Shown: positions 32,355-41,151 of the stretch, piece after piece | How the letters are laid out: each line of letters starts with the position of its first letter | How positions within the stretch are numbered: position 1 is the stretch's first letter | Source: FW021-bin31 sp964647485 | GTDB lineage: Bacteria > Bacteroidota > Bacteroidia > Chitinophagales > Chitinophagaceae | NCBI GenBank assembly: GCA_964647485.1 | Contig: CAZYHV010000005.1 | Location: forward strand, 102,554 to 166,553 | Length of the DNA stretch: 64,000 nt | Direction: 5' to 3' | Made by a program: the position numbers and the translations under genes | Notes under the pieces: generated by a model | What the model was told of the DNA's origin: nothing | The model's database searches: none | Seen by the model: the letters and a program-made list of their open reading frames with translations, nothing else

Positions 32355-33071
32355 TTATATTAAGCCTTCGTCAGCAAAACTATAAAAACCTTGAGAAGAA
32401 ACAATCAAATGATCTAAAATTTCAATATCCAACCATTGAGCTCCTTCGCGTAATTTCTGTGTAAGTTTCACATCTGCCCTACTGGGACGCAAGCTTCCGG
32501 AAGGATGATTATGGCAAAGAATAATATGATTGGCGTCCTGCTCAATCGCTTTTCTCATCACTATTTTAGGATCTACAAGCGTTCCTTTCGTTCCCCCTTT
32601 GCTGATGGTTTCCTGATGCAATATTTTATTCGAATTATTGAGAAACAGCACCACGAAGACCTCATGTTTAAGATCCGCTAACAGGGGTTGTAACAATTCT
32701 GCTGCATCGGCACTTTTTGTTATCTTTTCTTTTTTTTCCGAACCGGCAGACTGTCGCCGACGCCCCAATTCCAAAGCAGCAACAAGAGTAACCGCTTTTG
32801 CTTCTCCTATTCCTTTTATTTTCATAAAAGACTTCACACTTAATCGACTTAAAGCATACAAATCATCATGAGCGATTTGCAGTACTTCTCTTGCCACTTC
32901 GATGGCTGACTTATTCTTGCTACCCGAACGTAACAAGATAGCAATCAGCTCTGTATTACTCAGCGCCTGAACTCCTTTCTGTTGAAGTTTCTCTCGAGGA
33001 CGATCATCCTGTGGCCAAGATTTAATCCCTTTTATTGCATCTAAAGTAATATCCTTTTCGGATTCTTTCAT
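32355..33071 (-). CDS. radC: RadC family protein (JAB/MPN domain)
   Basis: A 238-residue UPF0758 protein. The N-terminal half has helix-hairpin-helix elements (DRPREKLQQKGVQALSNTEL and LSVKSFMKIKGIGEAKAVTL), and the C-terminal JAB domain has the metal motif HNHPSGSLRPSRAD. Despite its name a role in DNA repair has not been upheld; some members act in competence or defence settings. It lies between a Gfo/Idh/MocA oxidoreductase gene and the divergent DUF3467 gene and looks complete. Confidence 0.93.
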   Translation of the reverse strand: MKESEKDITLDAIKGIKSWPQDDRPREKLQQKGVQALSNTELIAILLRSGSKNKSAIEVAREVLQIAHDDLYALSRLSVKSFMKIKGIGEAKAVTLVAALELGRRRQSAGSEKKEKITKSADAAELLQPLLADLKHEVFVVLFLNNSNKILHQETISKGGTKGTLVDPKIVMRKAIEQDANHIILCHNHPSGSLRPSRADVKLTQKLREGAQWLDIEILDHLIVSSQGFYSFADEGLI

Positions 33072-33112
33072 CCTTTTTTAATTTTCTATAAAACTACGTA
33101 AAACATCTTTAT

Positions 33113-33142
33113 TGAAAAAACAAATAAAGTCATTTAACTTTG
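33113..33142 (+). promoter_or_regulatory. Bacteroidota-type promoter of the DUF3467 gene
   Basis: TTG (33113-33115), 19 bases, TAACTTTG (33135-33142). This is a full match to the TTG-N19-TAnnTTTG consensus. The predicted transcript starts near 33149, only about 12 bases before the ATG at 33161. Confidence 0.75.
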
Positions 33143-33160
33143 CAGCATAAATAAATCATT

Positions 33161-33481
33161 ATGGAGGAACAAAACAAACAAGAAGAACAACAAATTAATA
33201 TAGAGCTGACCGATGAAATGGCAGAAGGCATCTATTCTAACCTTGCTGTCATAACACATTCTAATGCGGAGTTCATCGCAGATTTCATCAATGTCATGCC
33301 CGGGGTTCCCAAAGCGAAAGTAAAATCCCGTATTATTCTTACCCCACAACATGCAAAACGTCTAATGAAGGCGCTATCGGATAATATCAAAAAATATGAA
33401 GCAGTCAATGGGCCTATAAAAGAACAGGATCCCCCAACAAATGTACCTTTAAACTTTGGAGGCCCCACAGCTCAGGCTTGA
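33161..33481 (+). CDS. DUF3467 domain protein
   Basis: A 106-residue protein. The core, ELTDEMAEGIYSNLAVITHS, NAEFIADFINVMPGVPKAKV and KSRIILTPQHAKRLMKALSD, matches DUF3467, a family with no assigned function, widespread in Bacteroidota. The acidic, Gln-rich N-terminus and the tail with repeated prolines are likely flexible. It has its own strong promoter and precedes lysC by 78 bases. Confidence 0.85.
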   Translation: MEEQNKQEEQQINIELTDEMAEGIYSNLAVITHSNAEFIADFINVMPGVPKAKVKSRIILTPQHAKRLMKALSDNIKKYEAVNGPIKEQDPPTNVPLNFGGPTAQA

Positions 33482-33559
33482 CCATTGATTCTTTAGTAAG
33501 AAAATAACAATATCACTTTTTATTCATTCAACTCTTTATCTTTAAATATTAAACACCCT

Positions 33560-34879
33560 ATGAAAGTTTTAAAGTTTGGTGGCACTTCCGTTGGTCAACC
33601 GGAAAGCATGCAATCCGTAGCTGAATTAGTCACCAACCAAGAGGAAGCTTGCACGGTAGTATTATCTGCTCTTTCAGGAACCACCAACAGCTTAGAAGAA
33701 ATAAGCAATTCTTTATCCACCGGACATCGAGACTTAGCAGCGCTACAAATAAAAGATTTACGCAAACACTACAATCAATTCTGCGACACGCTCTTCTCCA
33801 CAAAAAAAGCAAGAAAGAAAGCAGAGAACGTTTTAAAAGAACGTTTTGAGTTTTTAGAAATTATTTTAAAAATTTCATATAGTGAGGCGCTTCAAAAAGA
33901 TATCCTTTCTCAAGGCGAGCTATTATCTACCCATCTTTTCACCCTTTACTTAGAAGAAAAAGGAATAAAGGCTACCCTTCTTCCGGCATTGGACTTCATG
34001 TACATCAATGAACAAAATGAGCCTGTAATTCCTAAAATAAAGAAAAGATTACAGCGATTAATGGCATCGCATAAAGGGGAAAAACTCTTTATCACACAAG
34101 GATACATCTGTAAAAATGCAAAAGGAGAGGTAGACAACCTTCGTCGGGGAGGAAGTGATTATACAGCTTCTCTTGTAGGAGCTGCCTTAAATGCTACAGA
34201 AATTCAAATATGGACAGACATAGATGGAATGCGCAATAATGATCCACGTTTTGTAAAAAACACGCTCCATATTAAACAATTATCCTTTGAAGAAGCTGCC
34301 GAACTGGCTTATTTCGGAGCTAAAATCTTACATCCTGCTTCTATTTGGCCGGCACAACATTTTAATATTCCGGTCAAATTACTCAATACCATGCAACCGG
34401 AAGCGAAGGGAACAATTATCTCCGAAAACCCTAATGGGGATGGAGTAAAAGCAATCGCTGCCAAAGATGAGATCACGGCCATTAAGATAAAGTCCAGCCG
34501 TATGCTGCTGGCTTATGGTTTCATGCGAAAGATTTTTGAGGTCTTTGAAAAATATCAAACCCCTATTGACATGATTACTACCTCTGAAGTTGCTGTATCA
34601 TTAACGATTGATAACATCAGTCATTTGTCTAAAATTCAAAATGAATTAGATCCCTTTGGGAGTATTGAAGTAGACCATCATCAATCTATTGTCAGTTTGG
34701 TTGGAAATGAAATCGTAACCACACCTTCGGTTATCACAAAGGTATTTGATGCATTAGAACCAGTTCCTATTCGTATGATTTCCTACGGAGGCAGCCGCCA
34801 TAATATTTCTGTACTGGTCAAAAGCGCACATAAACAACAGGTGCTCAAATTGTTAAATAAAGGAATATTCGGCTTATAA
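33560..34879 (+). CDS. lysC: Monofunctional aspartate kinase
   Basis: The first step of lysine, threonine and methionine synthesis: phosphorylation of aspartate. The 439-residue protein opens with KVLKFGGTSVG (nucleotide binding), has GGSDYTASLVGAALNA and IWTDIDGMRNNDPR (active site), and two C-terminal ACT domains (from about residue 300) for feedback control. No homoserine dehydrogenase domain is fused. A strong bidirectional terminator separates it from pgk. Confidence 0.93.
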   Translation: MKVLKFGGTSVGQPESMQSVAELVTNQEEACTVVLSALSGTTNSLEEISNSLSTGHRDLAALQIKDLRKHYNQFCDTLFSTKKARKKAENVLKERFEFLEIILKISYSEALQKDILSQGELLSTHLFTLYLEEKGIKATLLPALDFMYINEQNEPVIPKIKKRLQRLMASHKGEKLFITQGYICKNAKGEVDNLRRGGSDYTASLVGAALNATEIQIWTDIDGMRNNDPRFVKNTLHIKQLSFEEAAELAYFGAKILHPASIWPAQHFNIPVKLLNTMQPEAKGTIISENPNGDGVKAIAAKDEITAIKIKSSRMLLAYGFMRKIFEVFEKYQTPIDMITTSEVAVSLTIDNISHLSKIQNELDPFGSIEVDHHQSIVSLVGNEIVTTPSVITKVFDALEPVPIRMISYGGSRHNISVLVKSAHKQQVLKLLNKGIFGL

Positions 34880-34891
34880 TCTTCCGAATAA

Positions 34892-34936
34892 AAAAGCTGA
34901 ATAAGAGGCTCTTTTAAGATCTCTTATTCAGCTTTT
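34892..34936. terminator. Bidirectional terminator between lysC and pgk
   Basis: AAAAGCTGAATAAGAG (34892-34907) pairs fully with CTCTTATTCAGCTTTT (34921-34936), a 16-base perfect stem with A and T runs on the two flanks. It serves the convergent lysC and pgk genes. Confidence 0.92.
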
Positions 34937-34955
34937 ATTTTTATATCGGCAGGTA

Positions 34956-36155
34956 CTACTCTTCTATTGCTGCAATTCCCGGAAGAGTTTTTCCTTCAAA
35001 GAACTCCAACAATGCACCACCACCGGTAGAAACATAACTTACCCGATCGGAAAGATTAAACTGATTTACAGCCGCCACAGAATCTCCTCCGCCGACTAAG
35101 GAAAAGGCACCTTGATCAGTAGATGCCGCAACTGCTTTAGCTATAGCTACCGTCCCTTTTTGAAAAGGAGCCAATTCAAAGACCCCCATTGGACCATTCC
35201 ATAAGATCGTTTTAGAGGCTTTTATTACTTCCTCAAATTGTTTGATAGATTTTTCTCCTATATCTAATCCCATCCATCCTCCATCTGCAGGGATATGATC
35301 ATTAGAAGATTCTTTTGTATTGGCATCCTTTGAAAATTCATCAGCCAAAACAGAATCCACGGGTAAATAGATTTTCACATTTTTTTCTTTCGCTTTTTGT
35401 AACAACTCCTTGGCCAGATCCAACTTGTCATTTTCACAAAGCGAGCTTCCAATTTCTTTTCCTTCTGCCTTCAAAAAAGTATAAGCCATTCCACCTCCAA
35501 TAATCATATTTTGCACCCGATCCAGCAAATTTTCTATAATTAATATTTTATCAGAGACTTTTGCGCCACCCAGAATTGCAGTAAAAGGTTTTTCAGAATG
35601 ATGCAATACTTTCTCTGCATTTTTCACTTCTTTCTGCATCAAATACCCAAACATTTTATTGGTAGACTCGTAAAACTGAGCAATAATTGAAGTAGAAGCA
35701 TGAGCGCGATGGGCTGTACCAAAAGCATCATTGACATAAACTTCTGCCAATTCTGATAATTCCTTGGCAAAGTCTTTATCTCCTTTTTTCTCTTCCGGAT
35801 GGAAGCGAAGATTTTCTAAAAGAAGAACTTCCCCTGATTGTAGATGTCTTGCTGCATCTTTCGCTGTATCTCCTATGCAATCTTCACAAAATTGTACTTT
35901 TTTATCCAATAATTCGGAAAGATGAGACACAATATGTTTTAGAGAGAAACGATCTTCCGGACCTGATTTGGGACGTCCAAGGTGAGCCATAAGGATGACC
36001 GAACCATTTTCACCTAAGATATGCTGAATTGTCGGCAATGCAGCACGTATCCGCGTATCATCGGTTATCTCAAAATGATCATTTAACGGAACATTAAAAT
36101 CTACCCGAACCAATGCAATTTTTCCTGTAAAGGAAAAAGAATTTATATCTGCCAT
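34956..36155 (-). CDS. pgk: Phosphoglycerate kinase
   Basis: Pgk makes ATP from 1,3-bisphosphoglycerate in glycolysis. The 399-residue protein has the family marks KIALVRVDFNVPLN, MAHLGRPKSG, LLLENLRFHPEE, DAFGTAHRAHAS, ILGGAKVSDKI and the C-terminal GGGDSVAAVNQF with YVSTGGGALLEFFEGKTLPG. It lies downstream of gap on the same strand with a terminator hairpin in the gap between, so they may be only partly cotranscribed. Confidence 0.97.
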   Translation of the reverse strand: MADINSFSFTGKIALVRVDFNVPLNDHFEITDDTRIRAALPTIQHILGENGSVILMAHLGRPKSGPEDRFSLKHIVSHLSELLDKKVQFCEDCIGDTAKDAARHLQSGEVLLLENLRFHPEEKKGDKDFAKELSELAEVYVNDAFGTAHRAHASTSIIAQFYESTNKMFGYLMQKEVKNAEKVLHHSEKPFTAILGGAKVSDKILIIENLLDRVQNMIIGGGMAYTFLKAEGKEIGSSLCENDKLDLAKELLQKAKEKNVKIYLPVDSVLADEFSKDANTKESSNDHIPADGGWMGLDIGEKSIKQFEEVIKASKTILWNGPMGVFELAPFQKGTVAIAKAVAASTDQGAFSLVGGGDSVAAVNQFNLSDRVSYVSTGGGALLEFFEGKTLPGIAAIEE

Positions 36156-36175
36156 AAAAAATTGTTTTTTAAATT

Positions 36176-36208
36176 AAAAAGGCTTCCCATGATGCAGGAA
36201 GCCTTTTT
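36176..36208 (-). terminator. Terminator between gap and pgk
   Basis: AAAAAGGCTTCC (36176-36187) and GGAAGCCTTTTT (36197-36208) form a 12-base perfect stem with a 9-base loop, with T runs on both strands. It lies 44 bases past the gap stop and just before the pgk start. Confidence 0.88.
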
Positions 36209-36251
36209 TTGTTAATATATCTATATTTTCCAAACAATGTGAGGCTTTTTA

Positions 36252-37262
36252 CTAAGAGATCTTTCCAATTTTCTCTAATAAATCAGCCACACGGTTAGAA
36301 TAACCACTTTCATTATCATACCAGCCAACAACCTTAACTAATTTTTTATCTTCATCATTAATTGTTGTCATTCCTGCATCAAAAATACATGAATGAGGAT
36401 TAGAAATAATGTCGGTGGATACCAAAGGTTCCTCAGAATATTCTAAGACTTTCCCCATAGGTCCTTCTGCAGCCTTTTTCAGAGCAGCATTGACTTCTTC
36501 TACACTCACTTCTTTTTTCACTTTAACAGTAAAGTCGGTAATAGAACCCGTAATAACAGGCACACGGAAAGCAAATCCCGTCAATTTTCCTTTCAGATGA
36601 GGCATTACCTGCGTAACGGCTTGAGCCGCACCGGAAGAAGTAGGAATAATATTCATGGCAGCCGCTCTGGCACGACGCATATCTTTATGTGGTGCGTCTT
36701 GAATGCGCTGATCTGCAGTATAAGCATGAATGGTTGCCATTAATCCACTTTCGATCCCAAAAGCATCATCAATGACTTTGACCATAGGAGCTAAACAATT
36801 CGTAGTACAAGAAGCATTAGAAACAATCTTATCTTCAGTAGAAAGATCCTCTTCATTTACTCCTAACACGATGGTTTTAACACCACCACTACCGGGAGCA
36901 GAAATAACTACTTTTTTAGCACCGGCATCTAAATGAGCAGAAGCCTGATCTTTGCTTCTGAAGAGACCGGTAGATTCTAATACGACATCTACTTCCAACG
37001 TTTTCCAAGGTAATTGGGCAGGATTCTTTTCTTTCAATACTTTGATCTGGTGTCCATTCACCGTAATACTACCTTCATCACTAGAAACCTCTCCATTAAA
37101 AGTACCATGTGCAGAATCACGTTTCAGTAAATGTGCTAAGGTATTGGTATCCGTAAGATCATTGATGGCTACAACCTCAACACCTTCCTTTTCTTGTAAA
37201 GCCCTAAAGGATAGTCTGCCTATACGACCAAATCCATTAATGGCTACTTTTAAATTTCCCAT
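36252..37262 (-). CDS. gap: Type I glyceraldehyde-3-phosphate dehydrogenase
   Basis: It oxidises glyceraldehyde-3-phosphate to 1,3-bisphosphoglycerate with NAD. The 336-residue protein has NGFGRIGRLSFRAL (9-22), the active-site SNASCTTNCLAP with C152, IHAYTADQRIQDAPHKD, and the C-terminal WYDNESGYSNRV. It appears complete, followed downstream by pgk. Its promoter is one of the clearest in the window. Confidence 0.97.
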   Translation of the reverse strand: MGNLKVAINGFGRIGRLSFRALQEKEGVEVVAINDLTDTNTLAHLLKRDSAHGTFNGEVSSDEGSITVNGHQIKVLKEKNPAQLPWKTLEVDVVLESTGLFRSKDQASAHLDAGAKKVVISAPGSGGVKTIVLGVNEEDLSTEDKIVSNASCTTNCLAPMVKVIDDAFGIESGLMATIHAYTADQRIQDAPHKDMRRARAAAMNIIPTSSGAAQAVTQVMPHLKGKLTGFAFRVPVITGSITDFTVKVKKEVSVEEVNAALKKAAEGPMGKVLEYSEEPLVSTDIISNPHSCIFDAGMTTINDEDKKLVKVVGWYDNESGYSNRVADLLEKIGKIS

Positions 37263-37296
37263 AATATATTATTGATATTTAGTATGATTATCACTG

Positions 37297-37326
37297 CAAA
37301 TTTACTGAATATATAAGGATTTTCAA
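37297..37326 (-). promoter_or_regulatory. Bacteroidota-type promoter of gap
   Basis: On the minus strand TTG (37324-37326), 19 bases, TAAATTTG (37297-37304), a full consensus match 35-64 bases before the gap ATG. Confidence 0.75.
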
Positions 37327-37344
37327 TTTTATTCTATATTTTTT

Positions 37345-37375
37345 TTTGTCAATAAAACTTTACTTCATAACTTTG
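37345..37375 (+). promoter_or_regulatory. Bacteroidota-type promoter of tRNA-Glu
   Basis: TTTG (37345-37348), 19 bases, TAACTTTG (37368-37375). It ends 19 bases before the tRNA and predicts a transcript start near 37382. Confidence 0.8.
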
Positions 37376-37394
37376 CGGCTCGTTAAACGAGAAT

Positions 37395-37466
37395 GCCGCG
37401 TTGGTCAAGGGGTTAAGACGCCTCCCTTTCACGGAGGAATCACGGGTTCGAATCCCGTACGTGGTA
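37395..37466 (+). tRNA. tRNA-Glu (anticodon TTC)
   Basis: The 72-base cloverleaf closes fully: acceptor GCCGCGT with ACGTGGT (two G-T pairs), anticodon stem CCTCC/GGAGG with loop CTTTCAC giving anticodon TTC, and T arm ACGGG TTCGAAT CCCGT. Position 73 is A and CCA is not encoded. A consensus promoter stands just upstream and an 8-base repeat array begins six bases downstream. Confidence 0.96.
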
Positions 37467-37472
37467 CTACTT

Positions 37473-37552
37473 TTAGTCCTTTAGTCTGTTAGTCTATTAG
37501 TCCATTAGTCTGCTAGTCTGTTAGTCTGTTAGTCCACTCATCTGTTAGTGAT
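37473..37552. repeat. Ten tandem 8-base repeats (TTAGTCTG type)
   Basis: Ten consecutive units of exactly 8 bases: TTAGTCCT, TTAGTCTG, TTAGTCTA, TTAGTCCA, TTAGTCTG, CTAGTCTG, TTAGTCTG, TTAGTCCA, CTCATCTG, TTAGTGAT. Another 8-base pattern, CAATCAAC, CAATAACC, CAATCAAC, begins at 37567 and runs into the end of the next gene. There are no spacers, so this is not CRISPR. The array lies in the 3' region of the tRNA transcript. Confidence 0.85.
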
Positions 37553-37585
37553 AAACTTATCCCCCCCAATCAACCAATAACCCAA

Positions 37586-38806
37586 TCAACTAATTTGAAA
37601 ATGTTTTTCGGCCATTTCTCGGATATTTTCGCCTATAGCGAGAGAGGCTGTAGCAGCCGGAGAAGGAGCATTCAAGACATGAATACTATCCTCCTTATAA
37701 GCTATTCGGAAATCATCACGGGTATCCCCATCTTCATTGAGCAACAAAGCTCTTACTCCGGATCGTCCGGGTCGGATATCTTTCATTGTCAAACTGGGGA
37801 TCAATCGTTGCAAGTTTTTGAGAAATAATTTTTTAGAAAAAGCACGTCTGTATTCATTAATTCCAAAACTCATATTATTAAAAAAGAGTTTCCATGTACC
37901 TCCATAACCCAATGAATCAAATGTATCTTTCCAGTCAAAATCGGTTTTCCCATAACCTTCTCTTTTAAAGGTAAATACTGCATTGGGACCACATTCAATA
38001 TCGCCATTGGTCATCCGCGTAAAATGTACGCCCAAGAAAGGAAAGTCGGGGTTTGGTACCGGATAGATGAGATTTTTCACCTTTTTCTTTGCTTGATCCG
38101 TTAATTCATAATAGTCTCCCCGGAAACCTACGACATGTTCTTTAATATCGACATGATCTTCATGAGCCAGCCTATCCGCTTGTAGTCCTCCGCAAAAAAT
38201 AAGTTTCTTCGCTTTAAATTGACCACCGGTAGTATCAATAATATTTAAATCTCCCTCCTTTGTAAATTGGTGCGCCTTTGTATTCAAATGCAATTGGCTC
38301 TCAGGTTGGATACCACAAGCTATTTCCACCATTTTTTCAGTTGCCGCTATATAATCAATAATCCCGGTGTAGGGTACCCAAATCCCCGCAATTCCTTCAC
38401 AAAAAGGCTCATGTTGCTTAATCTGTTGCCCATCAATCCTTTGTATTTTTGAAAGTCCATTCTCAAGACCTATGTGATATATCTTCTCCAAATAAGGCAA
38501 TTCGGATTCTTGGGTAGCTACAACCACTTTCCCACATACATCATGAGGAATTTTATTTTCTTTAGCAAAAGCCACTAACGCTTCTCTTCCCTTGACGCAA
38601 TTTTCAGCCTTTAAAGAACCGGGTTTATAATATAATCCGCTGTGCAATACGCCCGAATTGTGACCCGTCTGATGAGCCGCTAAATGCCCTTCTTTTTCAA
38701 GGAGAATAATTCTCAGCTTCGGGTATTTCTCTTGTAATTTATAAAAAGTCGCAGCTCCTACGATTCCTCCGCCTATAATAGCTATATCAAATATGTTGTT
38801 TTTCAA
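37586..38806 (-). CDS. lhgO: L-2-hydroxyglutarate oxidase
   Basis: An FAD enzyme that oxidises L-2-hydroxyglutarate to 2-oxoglutarate at the membrane. The dinucleotide-binding IAIIGGGIVGAATFYKL lies at the N-terminus, followed by QTGHNSGVLHSGLYYKPGSLKA (the family signature, partly quoted: HNSGVLHSGLYY) and GPNAVFTFKREGYG. No ATG starts the frame; I prefer TTG 38804-38806 (then KNNIFDIAIIG), since a TAAATTTG promoter box at 38834-38841 overlaps the longer TTG start at 38836. The last codons overlap the 8-base repeat tract. Confidence 0.9.
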   Translation of the reverse strand: MKNNIFDIAIIGGGIVGAATFYKLQEKYPKLRIILLEKEGHLAAHQTGHNSGVLHSGLYYKPGSLKAENCVKGREALVAFAKENKIPHDVCGKVVVATQESELPYLEKIYHIGLENGLSKIQRIDGQQIKQHEPFCEGIAGIWVPYTGIIDYIAATEKMVEIACGIQPESQLHLNTKAHQFTKEGDLNIIDTTGGQFKAKKLIFCGGLQADRLAHEDHVDIKEHVVGFRGDYYELTDQAKKKVKNLIYPVPNPDFPFLGVHFTRMTNGDIECGPNAVFTFKREGYGKTDFDWKDTFDSLGYGGTWKLFFNNMSFGINEYRRAFSKKLFLKNLQRLIPSLTMKDIRPGRSGVRALLLNEDGDTRDDFRIAYKEDSIHVLNAPSPAATASLAIGENIREMAEKHFQIS

Positions 38807-38996
38807 AAGAAATGATGATTTATAAATGAGCTGCAAATTTAAGTATTTTGATTGAGAGGGACTTCCCCATCTTTTTATTTTCCTTACCCCCCAGAAATTC
38901 CATTTATCATATTTTTCTCTTTCTCTTCAAAAGATAAAAATGTCTCATTTATGTCATATTTTCAAATAATAATTTAAAACAATCAATGATAAACAG

Positions 38997-39004
38997 TACC
39001 TTTG
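38997..39004 (+). promoter_or_regulatory. -7 box before the azurin gene
   Basis: TACCTTTG matches TAnnTTTG and lies 32 bases before the ATG. The -33 element is not clear. Confidence 0.5.
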
Positions 39005-39035
39005 CCATCAAATAAACAATCAAAACAGTATAGTT

Positions 39036-39596
39036 ATGAAAAAATTAATGATTCTTTCTATTGCCTGCGCAACATTCATGCTGGCCGCTTGCGGTGGCAG
39101 CAGCAATCAGAACAACGCCTCTAACAACAACGCAGAGGAGTCAACAAGTACGGAAGCTCCTTCAAACGAAGCTGCCGGAAATGATGCAGCAACATCTGAA
39201 TCTACCAATGACAATCAGGAAGCTACAACCATCGACTTGACAGGAAATGACCAGATGAAATATAACAAGACTGAATTTACGGTCAAAGCTGGGCAGGAAA
39301 TTACTATCCACATGAAAAACATTGGGAAACTTCCTGCAAAAGCAATGTCTCATGATGTTGTTGTTTTAAAACCCGGATCAGATGTAAAAGCGTTTGGCAT
39401 GGCTGCTACCAAAGCAGGAGAACTAGAAAAGGTTTCTGATGATTTGAAAGGTGAAATCATTGCTAAAACCAAACTTTTAGGTCCAGGAGAATCCGATGAA
39501 ATCACGGTTACTTTTGATGAGCCCGGAAAATATCCTTTCTTGTGTTCTTTCCCCGGTCATTATGCAACAATGAACGGAACGATTACCGTTGAATAA
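39036..39596 (+). CDS. Azurin-like blue copper lipoprotein
   Basis: A 186-residue periplasmic or outer-membrane electron carrier. The lipobox is LAAC (C19), followed by a Gly/Asn/Ser/Glu-rich spacer to about residue 65 and a cupredoxin domain. The type 1 copper ligands are visible: H106 (AMSHDVVVL), C170, H175 and M179 (CSFPGHYATM). This matches azurin, which shuttles electrons to terminal oxidases or cytochrome c peroxidase. It is a single-gene unit closed by a good terminator. Confidence 0.93.
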   Translation: MKKLMILSIACATFMLAACGGSSNQNNASNNNAEESTSTEAPSNEAAGNDAATSESTNDNQEATTIDLTGNDQMKYNKTEFTVKAGQEITIHMKNIGKLPAKAMSHDVVVLKPGSDVKAFGMAATKAGELEKVSDDLKGEIIAKTKLLGPGESDEITVTFDEPGKYPFLCSFPGHYATMNGTITVE

Positions 39597-39631
39597 CTCA
39601 AGAGCATCTTAATAATTTTTTCAAAATAAAT

Positions 39632-39666
39632 AAAAGCAATTTCTTCATTGAAGGGATTGCTTTTTT
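39632..39666 (+). terminator. Terminator after the azurin gene
   Basis: AAAAGCAAT (39632-39640) pairs with ATTGCTTTT (39656-39664) across a 15-base loop and continues into six T, 36 bases past the stop. Confidence 0.88.
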
Positions 39667-39689
39667 GTTTAAAATAAAAAGGATTACCT

Positions 39690-41129
39690 ATGAATATCAA
39701 AGAATTGTCACCGCAGGCAGTTTGGAAAAATTTCTCTGCCTTAAATGCTATTCCCCGCCCCTCTAAAAAAGAAGAAAAAGTCATTGCTTTTATCAAGGAC
39801 TTTGGACACTCCCGAGGTCTGGAGACTAAAGTAGATGCCACCGGGAATGTACTCATATATAAACCGGCCACCCCCGGGATGGAAGATCGTAAGACCGTGG
39901 TACTGCAGTCCCATCTCGACATGGTCTGCCAAAAAAACAATGACACGGTTTTTGACTTCGATAACGAAGGTATTAAAACGCTTATTGATGGCGAATGGGT
40001 AACAGCCGACGGGACAACTTTAGGTGCAGATAATGGTATGGGGGTAGCGGCCATGATGACTATTTTGGAAAGTAAAGACCTTACTCATCCTAACTTGGAA
40101 GTGTTATTTACGATTGACGAGGAAACAGGGATGACGGGAGCTTTCGGACTAGAACCGGGATTTCTAAAAGGAGATATTTTATTGAATTTAGATACGGAAG
40201 AAGACGATGAAATAGATATTGGTTGTGCCGGAGGGGTGGATGTAACCGCCCAAAATAGCTACAATACAACATCTATAAATAGCACAGGAATTGTTCTGAC
40301 AGTGAAAGGATTACAAGGAGGACATTCCGGGATGGAAATTCACAAAGGTCTGGGTAACGCCAATGTATTATTAGCCCGACTCCTTAGAGAAGGATTATCC
40401 GAAGACCTTCGCCTACTTTCGATCGAGGCTGGAGGACTAAGAAATGCTATTCCCAGAGAAGGACAAGCTCAATTTGTTGTGAATAATAATAATCGATATA
40501 TCGAAAAAGCCCAAGCTTTAAAAATGGCGATCCTCAACGAATTTGAATCTATAGAACCGCAGCTAAATATCACCGTCACTACCAAAGACCTTTCAGGAGA
40601 AGTGCTTTCTTCAACAGATTCTAAAAAATTCATACAAGCTTTAACTGCTGCACATAATGGAGTATATCGAATGAGTCCTAATGTAGCAGGATTGGTAGAG
40701 ACTTCCAATAACATAGCCAACGTATCCCTTACAGAAGGGAATGCCAAAATAGCTTGTCTAACCCGATCATCGGTAACCTCTTCCAAAACAGATTTGGCAC
40801 TTAGCTTATCTGCCATCTTTGAATTAGGTGGATTAGACGTTACTTTATCAGGATCCTATCCCGGATGGCAACCTCAACCGGAAGCTGCCATTACAGGGAT
40901 TCTAGAGCAGATTTATAGAAGAAAATTTGGTGAAGCTCCTCATGTTATTGCTTGTCATGCCGGATTAGAATGCGGAATTATTGGCGCACATTATCCGGAA
41001 ATGGAAATGATTTCTTTCGGCCCGACTATAGAAGGAGCACATTCTCCAGATGAAAGAGTGAATATTAACTCTGTTCAGAAATTTTGGAGTTTTCTATTAG
41101 AAATATTAAAAGAAATACCTCAAAAATAA
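39690..41129 (+). CDS. pepD: Beta-Ala-His / aminoacyl-histidine dipeptidase (M20C)
   Basis: A 479-residue zinc peptidase that splits Xaa-His dipeptides such as carnosine. M20 marks are QSHLDMVCQ (H75, D77), GADNGMGVA, TIDEETGMTGA (catalytic and zinc-binding acids), NLDTEEDDEIDIG and QGGHSGMEIHKGLGNA. A C-terminal zinc His in HSPDERVNI is present. Complete; no neighbours in its pathway. Confidence 0.93.
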   Translation: MNIKELSPQAVWKNFSALNAIPRPSKKEEKVIAFIKDFGHSRGLETKVDATGNVLIYKPATPGMEDRKTVVLQSHLDMVCQKNNDTVFDFDNEGIKTLIDGEWVTADGTTLGADNGMGVAAMMTILESKDLTHPNLEVLFTIDEETGMTGAFGLEPGFLKGDILLNLDTEEDDEIDIGCAGGVDVTAQNSYNTTSINSTGIVLTVKGLQGGHSGMEIHKGLGNANVLLARLLREGLSEDLRLLSIEAGGLRNAIPREGQAQFVVNNNNRYIEKAQALKMAILNEFESIEPQLNITVTTKDLSGEVLSSTDSKKFIQALTAAHNGVYRMSPNVAGLVETSNNIANVSLTEGNAKIACLTRSSVTSSKTDLALSLSAIFELGGLDVTLSGSYPGWQPQPEAAITGILEQIYRRKFGEAPHVIACHAGLECGIIGAHYPEMEMISFGPTIEGAHSPDERVNINSVQKFWSFLLEILKEIPQK

Positions 41130-41151
41130 CAGCAGGGAGCACAAGGATAAA

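Noticed and set aside
37473..37552. CRISPR array
   Set aside because: The repeats are 8 bases long and directly adjacent with no spacers, and no cas genes are present.
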